Below are positions 26,609-35,600 of a stretch of DNA of 64,000 bases, in pieces (the stretch's first letter is position 1; each line of letters starts with the position of its first letter). The translations under genes and the position numbers were made by a program. This stretch comes from Bacteroidia bacterium (GTDB lineage: Bacteria > Bacteroidota > Bacteroidia > Chitinophagales > Chitinophagaceae). The stretch lies in NCBI GenBank assembly GCA_030427635.1, contig JAUIBA010000020.1, forward strand, positions 1-64,000, written 5' to 3'. The notes beneath the pieces are model-generated. The model saw only the letters and a program-made list of their open reading frames with translations, was not told the DNA's origin and searched no databases.

Positions 26609-29113
26609 ATGTACGATATTGAACAAATAGCGAAGTGGTGCAATGGTGAATGGCTATCCCAAACCGATGCACAGGCGACTATATGGGAACTGGCAACGGA
26701 CAGCCGGAATATAAACAAACCGGAACAGGCCATTTTCATAACATTTACTACCCCGCTCAGAGATGGTAACAACTACATAGCTGATGCATGGAGCAAGGGA
26801 GTACGCAACTTTCTGGTAAGTAAAGTACCGGAACAGATACCCGCTGAAAGTAATATGCTGCTGGTAAGAGATACGCTGACAGCACTGCAGCAGATAGCGG
26901 CGGCTCACCGTAAACAGTACAGCATACCCGTAATAGGCATTACCGGCAGCAATGGAAAAACCATTGTAAAAGACTGGCTGGCCGCGATACTGGGCGAGGA
27001 CAGGAGTGTAGTGAAAAGCCCGCGCAGCTACAACTCACAGATAGGTGTACCACTATCGGTATGGCAGATGACCGCCGCACACCAGATGGCAATATTTGAG
27101 GCCGGGATATCGCAACCCGGTGAGATGGACAGGCTGGAAAAGATAATAAGCCCCGACATAGGCCTGTTTACCAACATAGGAGAGGCACATAATGAGGGAT
27201 TTCTGAACAGCCGGCAGAAAATCAATGAAAAGCTGGTACTGTTTCGCCATGCGCGGCTACTTATATACTGTGCCGACCAGCCTCAGCTGCACGAATGCAT
27301 AGCACAATATGTGAACAACCTGAAAGGCAGTGATAGTACAGACAGGATGCAACTGTTCACATGGTCGCGAAAGCATACTGCTGACCTACAGATAACAAAA
27401 ACGACAGCACAAGGCAGCAGAACAACGATACATGCTATACATGACGGTGCTGAACAATACATAACCATACCCTTTACAGATGAGGCATCAGTAGAAAATG
27501 CCATTAACTGCTGGTGTGTGCTGCTAACACTGGGCATGCCTGTATCTGTGATACAGGAGCGGATGGCTACCCTACAGCCGGTATCAATGCGCATGGAAAT
27601 AAAACATGGCATCAATGACTCTACCATCATTAACGATGCTTACAACTCTGACCTTACATCACTGCAACTGGCACTGAACTACCTAGACCAGCAGAAGCAA
27701 CACGGACACCATACGGTAATCATGTCGGACATACTGCAACCCGGCAAAGGAGACCTGGACCTGTATGATGAAGTAGCGGGGCATATAGGACGCAGAAATG
27801 TGCAGCGGTTCATAGGCATAGGACCCGCACTGTATAAAAACAAAGCGTCATTCAGGAAATACCGTAAGCTGCGCAGTATCTTCTTTAAATCGACAGCTGC
27901 ATTCCTGAAAAACTTTCACATGCTCACCTTTGACAAAGAGGCAATACTACTAAAGGGGGCCCGACCATTTGCCTTTGAGCAGATAGCTGTGCTGCTGGAG
28001 CAGAAAGTACACCAGACAGTAATGTCTATAGACCTGGCAGCCCTGAGACAGAACCTGGACACGTATCGAACTACACTGAAACCCGGCGTGAAAACGATGG
28101 CTATGGTAAAGGCATTTGCCTATGGCAGTGGCAGCTATGAGATAGCCAATGTACTGCAATACTCTGGCATAGACTACCTGGCTGTGGCATATACCGATGA
28201 GGGGGTGGCACTGCGCAAAGCAGGCATAAAAGTGCCGGTAATGGTAATGAGCCCTGATGCTACCTCCTTTGACAGGATGATAGCATGGAAGCTGGAGCCG
28301 GAGCTGTATAACTTCAGGTCATTTGAAGCATTTGCATCCATTGCAGATACACTGGGCGTAGAGGACTATCCGGTACACATAAAACTGGACACCGGCATGC
28401 ACCGGCTGGGTTTTGGCCCTGATGATATAGAAGCACTGGGGGCAAGGCTGGCTGCAAGTCAGCAAATAAAGGTGGCCAGTATATTCAGCCATCTGGCGGC
28501 GAGTGATGATATAGCAGAAGATGAGTTTACCATGCAGCAGGCTGCCCGCTTTGAAAATATGAGCAACGGGCTGATGACCAGACTGACTTACAAGCCACTG
28601 AGACACATCAGCAACTCGGCAGGTATAGCCCGTCATGAGACACTGCAATATGATATGGTAAGGCTGGGACTGGGACTGTATGGTGTAGATACCAGCAACA
28701 GGCTGGAAGGCAGGCTGAAACACATAAGCACCCTGCGCACCAGTATAGCACAGCTGCGGGATGTGCCTGCCGGTGACAGTATAGGATATGGGCACCATAC
28801 ATTTGCATCGCGCGACATGCGTATAGCCACCATATGCATAGGATATGCTGACGGGTACCCCAGAACGATGGGACATGGGCAGGCGCATGTGCTGATAAAG
28901 GGAATAAAAGCACCCACTGTGGGCATTATATGCATGGATATGTGTATGGTAGATGTAACAGATATACCCTATGTAGCGGAGGGCGACGATGCTATCATAT
29001 TCTCAGAAGAGCTACCCGTAACCCAACTGGCCCAATGGGGGAAAACAATCCCCTACGAAATAATGGCGGGTATATCGCAACGGGTAAAAAGAGTGTATAC
29101 AAACGGCGAATGA
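26609..29113 (+). CDS. Bifunctional UDP-MurNAc-tripeptide:D-Ala-D-Ala ligase / alanine racemase
   Basis: 834 residues from the ATG at 26609. The N-terminal half (about 1-460) is MurF: ATP-binding GITGSNGKT near residue 113, and SYNSQIGVPLSVW. The C-terminal half (about 470-834) is alanine racemase: MAMVKAFAYGSG carries the PLP-binding Lys near residue 500, and SIGYGH and CIGYADGYPR surround the second catalytic base. The protein would make D-alanine and add D-Ala-D-Ala to the UDP-MurNAc-tripeptide, the last cytosolic steps of peptidoglycan precursor synthesis. This fusion is known in Bacteroidota. A separate D-Ala-D-Ala ligase is still needed and is not in this window. The membrane-anchored hydrolase gene follows 87 bp downstream. 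Confidence 0.96.
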   Translation: MYDIEQIAKWCNGEWLSQTDAQATIWELATDSRNINKPEQAIFITFTTPLRDGNNYIADAWSKGVRNFLVSKVPEQIPAESNMLLVRDTLTALQQIAAAHRKQYSIPVIGITGSNGKTIVKDWLAAILGEDRSVVKSPRSYNSQIGVPLSVWQMTAAHQMAIFEAGISQPGEMDRLEKIISPDIGLFTNIGEAHNEGFLNSRQKINEKLVLFRHARLLIYCADQPQLHECIAQYVNNLKGSDSTDRMQLFTWSRKHTADLQITKTTAQGSRTTIHAIHDGAEQYITIPFTDEASVENAINCWCVLLTLGMPVSVIQERMATLQPVSMRMEIKHGINDSTIINDAYNSDLTSLQLALNYLDQQKQHGHHTVIMSDILQPGKGDLDLYDEVAGHIGRRNVQRFIGIGPALYKNKASFRKYRKLRSIFFKSTAAFLKNFHMLTFDKEAILLKGARPFAFEQIAVLLEQKVHQTVMSIDLAALRQNLDTYRTTLKPGVKTMAMVKAFAYGSGSYEIANVLQYSGIDYLAVAYTDEGVALRKAGIKVPVMVMSPDATSFDRMIAWKLEPELYNFRSFEAFASIADTLGVEDYPVHIKLDTGMHRLGFGPDDIEALGARLAASQQIKVASIFSHLAASDDIAEDEFTMQQAARFENMSNGLMTRLTYKPLRHISNSAGIARHETLQYDMVRLGLGLYGVDTSNRLEGRLKHISTLRTSIAQLRDVPAGDSIGYGHHTFASRDMRIATICIGYADGYPRTMGHGQAHVLIKGIKAPTVGIICMDMCMVDVTDIPYVAEGDDAIIFSEELPVTQLAQWGKTIPYEIMAGISQRVKRVYTNGE

Positions 29114-29163
29114 CAACAGCTGAACGGGGGCAGGAACGGCAATAAAATGTTGCCTTTGAAAGA

Positions 29164-29195
29164 TTGCAAGTAGTACAAAAATCATTTTATATTTG
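29164..29195 (+). promoter_or_regulatory. Bacteroidota promoter of the beta-lactamase-like gene
   Basis: TTG at 29164-29166 and TATATTTG at 29188-29195 are separated by 21 bp, fitting the TTG-n(17-23)-TAnnTTTG arrangement. The ATG at 29201 is 5 bp further on. The gene therefore need not depend on read-through from murF-alr. Confidence 0.6.
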
Positions 29196-29200
29196 TGTAA

Positions 29201-30259
29201 ATGCAATTTCACTTGTTCCGCAAACGAATACCAATATACTATGTACTGATAAGTATGATAGTATTTCCGGCAGCCACCTACTTCATCATGCAGCGATGGA
29301 TGGACGATGCTGACAAGCAAGCTCTGAGCGAAGCAGCAACTAAGGCAGCTGCTGAAGACATGCAATGCGAGCAAAACATGAAACGGCTTACAGGGTATAG
29401 CAAAGTAGGCCCCCTGGCAGAATCGGCGAAGGCATGTGAAACAGAATCACTGCTACCGCTGAAAATGACACTGACAGCCTACATAGCAGATCAGCAGCAA
29501 TCGGGTAACATCATCAACGCTTCGGTATTCCTGCGCCGCATGGCTGATAACTCATGGATAAACATCAATCCGGAACATGTATATCACCCGGCATCGCTAC
29601 TGAAAGTGCCACAGATGATAACCTTTCTTAAAAAGGCAGAAACAGAGCCTGGCCTGCTGGAGCAGAAGGTACTGTTTAAGGCTCCCTACCGCGACCTGCC
29701 TACGCAGTACTACTCTGCCAAAACACTACAGCCGGGCCACTCTTATACTATCAAAGAGCTGTTTCACTTTATGATAGTGTATTCAGACAATAACGCTAAT
29801 GTGGAGTTGTTTGCAAGAATGGATCTGGCCCAGTTCAGCAGTATGTACCGTGCTATGCACCTTACGGTACCTAATATGACAGATTACAGCTATCAGGTAG
29901 GGCCTAAAGATTACTCAAGGTTTCTGGAGCTACTGTTCAATGCATCTTACCTGAGCCCGCAGGCATCGGAATTTGCGGCAGAACTGCTTACAGAATCAAC
30001 CTTCAAAGACGGTCTGGTGAAACGAATACCCAAAAACACAATTGTGGCTCACAAGATGGGAGAGTGGGGCGACGGTATGACCGTAGAGTTACATGACTGC
30101 GGCATCATATATCTGGCTAACAACCCTTATATACTATCGGTAATGACAAGAGGAACAGACATGCAGCATCTTTCGGACGTGATAGCCAACATATCTCAGA
30201 TGAGCTATGAAGTAATGTCATCTCCTTCTTTCAATTCCCCAGCGCTGGCTACTCAGTAA
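29201..30259 (+). CDS. Membrane-anchored class A beta-lactamase-like serine hydrolase
   Basis: 352 residues. A single N-terminal membrane segment (about 11-30, IYYVLISMIVFPAATYFIM) has no cleavage site after it, so the protein is probably anchored to the inner membrane facing the periplasm. The fold markers are SxxK (HPASLLKVPQ, Ser near 131), SDN (IVYSDNNANVE, near 195) and a KTG-like box that reads HKMGEWGDG (near 284). LELLFNASYLSP sits in the omega-loop position. Class A enzymes hydrolyse beta-lactams; relatives of this chromosomal type are often annotated only as serine hydrolases. KMG in place of KTG makes a true beta-lactamase less certain. Its 3' end overlaps mobA on the other strand by 11 bp. 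Confidence 0.85.
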   Translation: MQFHLFRKRIPIYYVLISMIVFPAATYFIMQRWMDDADKQALSEAATKAAAEDMQCEQNMKRLTGYSKVGPLAESAKACETESLLPLKMTLTAYIADQQQSGNIINASVFLRRMADNSWININPEHVYHPASLLKVPQMITFLKKAETEPGLLEQKVLFKAPYRDLPTQYYSAKTLQPGHSYTIKELFHFMIVYSDNNANVELFARMDLAQFSSMYRAMHLTVPNMTDYSYQVGPKDYSRFLELLFNASYLSPQASEFAAELLTESTFKDGLVKRIPKNTIVAHKMGEWGDGMTVELHDCGIIYLANNPYILSVMTRGTDMQHLSDVIANISQMSYEVMSSPSFNSPALATQ

Positions 30260-30872
30260 TACGACTTTGTAACAGGGACTTTGCCATCTCAGCATCCTGA
30301 GGGGTATTGGTATTCATGATGGCATTATCATCATGTACCTGTAGCATCTTCACGTTGTCTTTGTTAAATATGAGCGCTTTTCTGGGACACTTGTAGCCGG
30401 AGGCCATATGCTGCTGCAATAAGGGATATGCTGCCGGCTCCCAGATTGTAATCAACGGCTCAGGCAAACCATCATGCGGACTAATAAAAGTTGTAGCAAT
30501 ACCTGTGGTATGACGGGATGATACCAGCTGCTGCAAAGTATGCTCTGTAACGAGAGGCAAATCGCAGGCTACAACCAGCCATGCTACCTGAGGGTGTGCC
30601 TGAAATGCGGACATGATGCCTACCAGCGGCCCGGCACCTTCTATACTATCTACAATGGTCTGATAGCCTGGTGCAATATCCGGCACCTGCTCCTGCCTGC
30701 AGGAAATAAATACATTACTGCAAAAACGGCTCAGTACACCAGCCATATGATAGCGCTGCTCTGTACCGTGCCAGTTCATAGCGGCTTTATCCTGCCCCAT
30801 GCGTGTACTGCGCCCACCTGCCAGTACCAGCCCGTATAATACAGGCGCATCACTCTGCACGGCTGAAGTCAC
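30249..30872 (-). CDS. mobA: Molybdenum cofactor guanylyltransferase
   Basis: 207 residues. The nucleotide-binding motif LAGGRSTRMGQDKA lies near residues 18-31, and VACDLPLV carries the metal-binding Asp. MobA transfers GMP to molybdopterin to form the guanine dinucleotide cofactor used by DMSO reductase-type enzymes. It is the last gene of moeA-moaC-mobA; its start overlaps the end of moaC by 23 bp, suggesting translational coupling, and no Met lies between it and the GG motif. At its 3' end it overlaps the convergent beta-lactamase-like gene by 11 bp, so there is no room for a separate intergenic terminator. Confidence 0.92.
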   Translation of the reverse strand: MTSAVQSDAPVLYGLVLAGGRSTRMGQDKAAMNWHGTEQRYHMAGVLSRFCSNVFISCRQEQVPDIAPGYQTIVDSIEGAGPLVGIMSAFQAHPQVAWLVVACDLPLVTEHTLQQLVSSRHTTGIATTFISPHDGLPEPLITIWEPAAYPLLQQHMASGYKCPRKALIFNKDNVKMLQVHDDNAIMNTNTPQDAEMAKSLLQSRITE

Positions 30873-31329
30873 TTTTACCTCCTGTTTTTTCCATGAGCAT
30901 AATATCCTTTATCACTATATCGTGGCTCATAGCTTTGCACATATCGTAAATAGTGAGGGCTGCAACAGTGGCTCCTGTGAGTGCCTCCATCTCTATACCT
31001 GTCTTAGCAGTAATAGCAGCAGTGCAGTCTATGACCACCTCCTGCCTGTCATTGACATGAATCTGCACATCGCAGTTGTCCAGCCCCAGGGGGTGACATA
31101 AGGGAATAAGGTCGCCGGTTTTCTTAGCGCCCATAATACCTGCAATAACAGCAGTCTGAAACACCGAGCCTTTTTTTGACTGAATATCACCATTCTCAAA
31201 ATGGCGCATAACGGCAGCGGGCATAACAATGACTGCCCGTGCACGGGCCCTGCGGTGTGTAGCCGGCTTTGCGGCGACATCTACCATTTTTATGCGGCCC
31301 TGCTCATCAAGATGTGTAAACTCACTCAT
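30850..31329 (-). CDS. moaC: Cyclic pyranopterin monophosphate synthase
   Basis: 159 residues, the usual MoaC length. The motifs KKTGDLIPLCHPL, GIEMEALTGATVAALTIYDMCKA and KSDF near the end are diagnostic. MoaC converts the MoaA product (3',8-cyclo-GTP) into cyclic pyranopterin monophosphate, the first stable molybdopterin intermediate. It starts 5 bp after the moeA stop and overlaps mobA. moaA, moaD, moaE and mog are not in this window and must be elsewhere. Confidence 0.97.
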   Translation of the reverse strand: MSEFTHLDEQGRIKMVDVAAKPATHRRARARAVIVMPAAVMRHFENGDIQSKKGSVFQTAVIAGIMGAKKTGDLIPLCHPLGLDNCDVQIHVNDRQEVVIDCTAAITAKTGIEMEALTGATVAALTIYDMCKAMSHDIVIKDIMLMEKTGGKSDFSRAE

Positions 31330-31334
31330 GCTTT

Positions 31335-32549
31335 CTATATTATCTTTTTCCAGGGCCAGATGCGATACACACCACCCACTGTGAAGTCTGTTTTATCTTC
31401 CGGCAGCTCCATAAATGCATCGGCCTGCAGGAGATTAGAAAAGTCGCCGGAACCATTGCCCACAAGAGGCGTAGCTACCAGCCTGCCTGCGGCATCATAT
31501 GCAAGTGATACCTGCAGGAAATACTGCAATGCAGGGGCAAATGAAAACTCCCTGCCCAGTACTGCATAGGCAGCACGAGGCGCCGTACCTGTAAGCGAAT
31601 GCTGCAACCAGGGAAGCAGATACCGCCAGGTACACATAAATGCAGATACAGGATTGCCGGGAAAGGCAAAGACATGTGCACTATGCTGCTGGTGTGTGCC
31701 ATACCAGAATGGCTTGCCGGGCCGCTGCCGCACCTTATGAAACAGCTGCTGTACACCCAGCTCATTAAGAACTGTGGGTACATGGTCGTACTTACCCATA
31801 GATACACCACCACTTATCACAATGACATCATAATGGGAAAGAGCATCGGCAAACATGGTGCGCATAGCAGCAACACTATCCTGAATGTGCAGTAGCGTGG
31901 CACTGATACCCAGCGTGTGCAGGGCGGCTGCAATAGCATAACTGTTGGACCGGCGCACCTGTGCTGCGGCAGGTGTTTCATCTATATCTACCAGCTCAGT
32001 ACCTGTGGTGATAATAGCTACCTGTGGCAATCTCTTCACAGCAAGTGTGTGCCGCCCTACCGATGCTGCCATGCTGATGACTGCTGCATCCATAATAGTG
32101 GATGTACCAATAACCTTTGCACCTGCGGCAATATCAGAGCCACGGGCATGTACATTGGCACCCTGCTTTACCTGCTCTGCTTTCACGGTAGCGAAACCAT
32201 CAGCAATATCCACATCTTCATACCTTATGACGGTATCTGCTGCGGGAGGCATCATACAGCCCGTCATGAGCTCGATACAGCCACCGGCAGCTAACGATGT
32301 GGGTGGGGTATCGCCTGCGGCCATTACGGCCTCTATGCGGAATGTGCGCTGCCCACCGGCATAATCGCTATAACGAATGGCGATACCATCCATGGTAACG
32401 CGATTATATGGCGGAAGGTCGCGATCGGCAAAAACATCTTCGGCAAGTATCCTGCCCGTGGCCTGCAGCAACGGTACCTGCTCTACCCCCCACATACCGG
32501 GATGGCTCATAATTATTGCTTCTGCCTCGGCTACACTTATCAATGCCAT
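31335..32549 (-). CDS. moeA: Molybdopterin molybdenumtransferase
   Basis: 404 residues, normal MoeA length. Motifs include LPPYNRVTMDGIAIRY, GCIELMTGCMMPPAADTVI, ITTGTELV, VISGGVSMGKYDHV and FAFPGNPVSAFM. MoeA inserts molybdate into adenylylated molybdopterin. It heads a compact operon with moaC (5 bp gap) and mobA (overlap), so three steps of cofactor assembly are co-expressed. The gene lies 53 bp downstream of the stop of the giant cargo gene starting at 37585 and has its own -7 box. Confidence 0.97.
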   Translation of the reverse strand: MALISVAEAEAIIMSHPGMWGVEQVPLLQATGRILAEDVFADRDLPPYNRVTMDGIAIRYSDYAGGQRTFRIEAVMAAGDTPPTSLAAGGCIELMTGCMMPPAADTVIRYEDVDIADGFATVKAEQVKQGANVHARGSDIAAGAKVIGTSTIMDAAVISMAASVGRHTLAVKRLPQVAIITTGTELVDIDETPAAAQVRRSNSYAIAAALHTLGISATLLHIQDSVAAMRTMFADALSHYDVIVISGGVSMGKYDHVPTVLNELGVQQLFHKVRQRPGKPFWYGTHQQHSAHVFAFPGNPVSAFMCTWRYLLPWLQHSLTGTAPRAAYAVLGREFSFAPALQYFLQVSLAYDAAGRLVATPLVGNGSGDFSNLLQADAFMELPEDKTDFTVGGVYRIWPWKKII

Positions 32550-32557
32550 AACTGCAC

Positions 32558-32565
32558 CAAAGCTA
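32558..32565 (-). promoter_or_regulatory. Bacteroidota -7 box of the moeA-moaC-mobA operon
   Basis: On the minus strand TAGCTTTG matches TAnnTTTG, 8 bp before the moeA ATG at 32549. No clear TTG was seen at -33. Confidence 0.45.
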
Positions 32566-32602
32566 CACCATAGCCGGGAAAGATAGCAGCATATAATAAC
32601 GG

Positions 32603-35600
32603 CTACCTGACTACAATAATGCGTGCAACAGCCATATCGGTACCGGTATATAACCTGATGATATAGCTACCGCCTGATAATGTACCCGGCAGGCTAACTG
32701 CGGAACTGAATGCACCACCTGTAGCCTGCAAATGCGTTTTGTAAACTATGCGCCCCAGTACATCTGTAACCTCGGCTGCGATATCATCGCCACTACCCAG
32801 CTGCCCGGATATTGTAAAGTTCCCATTGCCGGGGTTAGGTACTACCTGTACTGTACCTGCACCAATGTACACTTCATCCATACCTACCGGCACTACCGAT
32901 ACTTTTACAGAATTGAAAGACTGCAATGCGCAGACACCGGACCCAACTACGATACAGGTAACAGAGTCATGACTGCTGATAGTTGCCGTGTAAACAGAAT
33001 CTGTAGCCCCCGATATGGCAGTACTACCCATGAGCCACTGATAATGTGGCGCAGGGCCTGCGGTACCGGACACATATGCTGTAAATGTAAACGACTGATG
33101 ATGACCGGAAACAGCCCCCGGTACCATACCAATAGTAACGACGGGAATATACGCAGAATCAACATTAAGCTCCAGCAATGGTGAAGCAACAGTATCTACC
33201 AACAGACAGGGCAGACTGCTGGCAAGCTTTACGCCAACTATATCGCCATCAGATGGCAGGTATGAATAAAAGGGGCCTGTGGCTACCTGTGTGCCGTTAA
33301 GCTCCCACATATACTGCGGTGAGGTGCCACCTGTGGCAGAGACAGCAGAAAATACAGCAGCACTGCTCTGGCATAATATGCCGGAGGGCAGCACAGATGC
33401 AGTGACTGCGGGTAGTACAACCGGGGTAATGTGCATAAGAGTATCGGCCACATCGGTATTGTTAGTAACACAAAGCAGTGATGATGTAAGCTGTGCAGTG
33501 ATAATATCACCATCTATGGGAGTATAGGTCATATGATTTTCTGTGAGTCCCTGTATCACCTCCCCATTTACCAGCCACATATACAGCGGCTCATCTCCTC
33601 CATTTACGGTAAGAGCTGTAAACAGGATTTCAGTACCTGCACATATGGGTGCAGCCGCATCGTGCGTAAGCGATACTGATGGTGTAACAAAACCATTGAC
33701 GGTAACAGCAGCTGTAGTAGTAACCGCACCACAGGTATTGCTACGGGTATAAGATACCTGAGTGGTTCCTGCGGAAATACCCGTGAGTAAACCTCCGGCA
33801 TCTATAGAAGCGACAGCTGGTGTGCCTACAGACCATATACCATCTGTGGCACTGCCGGTAAACAGGATTATCCATCCTTCGCAAGTAACGCTGTCTCCTG
33901 CAATGGATGCTGCTGACGGGATATCATTTACATATATCTCATGCTGTACGGTGCGTGATGTGCAGCTATTGGAGACGGTATAATAAACTGTATCCAGACC
34001 CTGCGTAAGGCCGGACGCAACACCACCGTTAACAGATGCAGCAGGATTGGCGACAGACCATAACCCGCCGGGGAAAACTGTAGCCAAAGTAATATCTGTG
34101 CCTACACATACACTATCGGGGCCGGTGAGTGCCGGAAGGCCGGTAATATTCTCCACTTCATTTGTCATCACTACCGGGTTGTCATCAAAATATATTCCGG
34201 CCCTGTTGCTGATATGTGTATCGTCAGCTATGCCGTTACGGGCATTGACAGTAAACAGAACCATCCCCTTGTTATTGTCCTGGTCTGCACTATCGGGCAG
34301 GTTGATATCAGGGAAGTCAAATTTTGCGATGGTATATGCTCCATCATGGATAAGCGTATATACCATAGGTGCGGTGGCAACAACAGGTGTCAGCGAATTT
34401 TCGTCAAGAGATGCAGACAGTGTATCCAGTACATAAATATTGTGTGCTGTATCATTGCCCAGATTCTCAAAACGTATGCGGTACTCCAGCTGTGTACAGG
34501 GAAGTATATATCCTTCGGGAGTAACCTGAATGTCGTTAGGGTCGTAAGAAGACTTGACCGTATCAATGCGTGTAAGTACATTATTGCCCGGCACGGCATC
34601 GCCGGAGAGTGGCTCTGCAGATAGTGTACTGCTTATAGTATCGCCGGGCAGTAACCAGGTAGCAGGCAGACCCGGGCGATCGAGAAACACAGAAATATAC
34701 CGTGTAGCAGTGCCGCTGGCAGAGAGTGAGGACAGATTCCATGTAATAGTATTGCCCGCTACTGATGTGGGAGGTATGGTAGCATGGTGAAAATCATATT
34801 CGGGGCTGAATGTGAGTGTGACCTGCGGGCTTACAGAGGGGCAATTGAGATTGGAAATGATCATGTCATAACGGGCAGTATGCCTGCCACATGCCATAGT
34901 GCCAGAAACAGAAATATCATGACCTGAACTGCCGGAACAGGAGAGCCCGGCATAACGGGCAGGATGCTCTGCAATTGCTGAAACAGTATCGTACACTATA
35001 CCTGAGGCAGGGCATGAGGGAGATATGCCACCTGAGGCATTAATTATCTGAAAGCCATATACAGTACCTGGTGAGCCTGACATAGGATAATAAAAACCGG
35101 ATGTGGCAACAATGGTATCTACAGGCACGCCGGCAGAATCTACACGGGTAGTGATGGCAAATGGATTGTAATTATCGCCTGCATCAAAACTACAGTTTGT
35201 GTTGTTGTCCATATAATAGCGTACGCTGGCGGTGCGGCAAAAGTGATATTCGTAAGAGAAAGAAACAGAATCCTGCGGGATACCACCGGCATAGACAACA
35301 TGCTTTACCGTATAGGTGCCGGGAGCTGTATATGTGTGATAGATATGAGCAGCGGCGGCGCCTCCATCGGTTGCCATAGCGGTAGCTGTATTGCTACCAT
35401 CGCCGTACCATGTGGTCACGGAAAGGCCAGAGGCTGCGCTACAGGCTGCAATATGAAAATGAGCCGGAGCACAGGCAGTATCGGTACTGCCAATAACACT
35501 GTGTGATGCTATAAAGTGACCCACTGCTACCGGAACAGCTGCCGACAGCACAGTAGACATACCACATGTAATAGCGGCCCTGTATTGTGCCGGCACCAGC

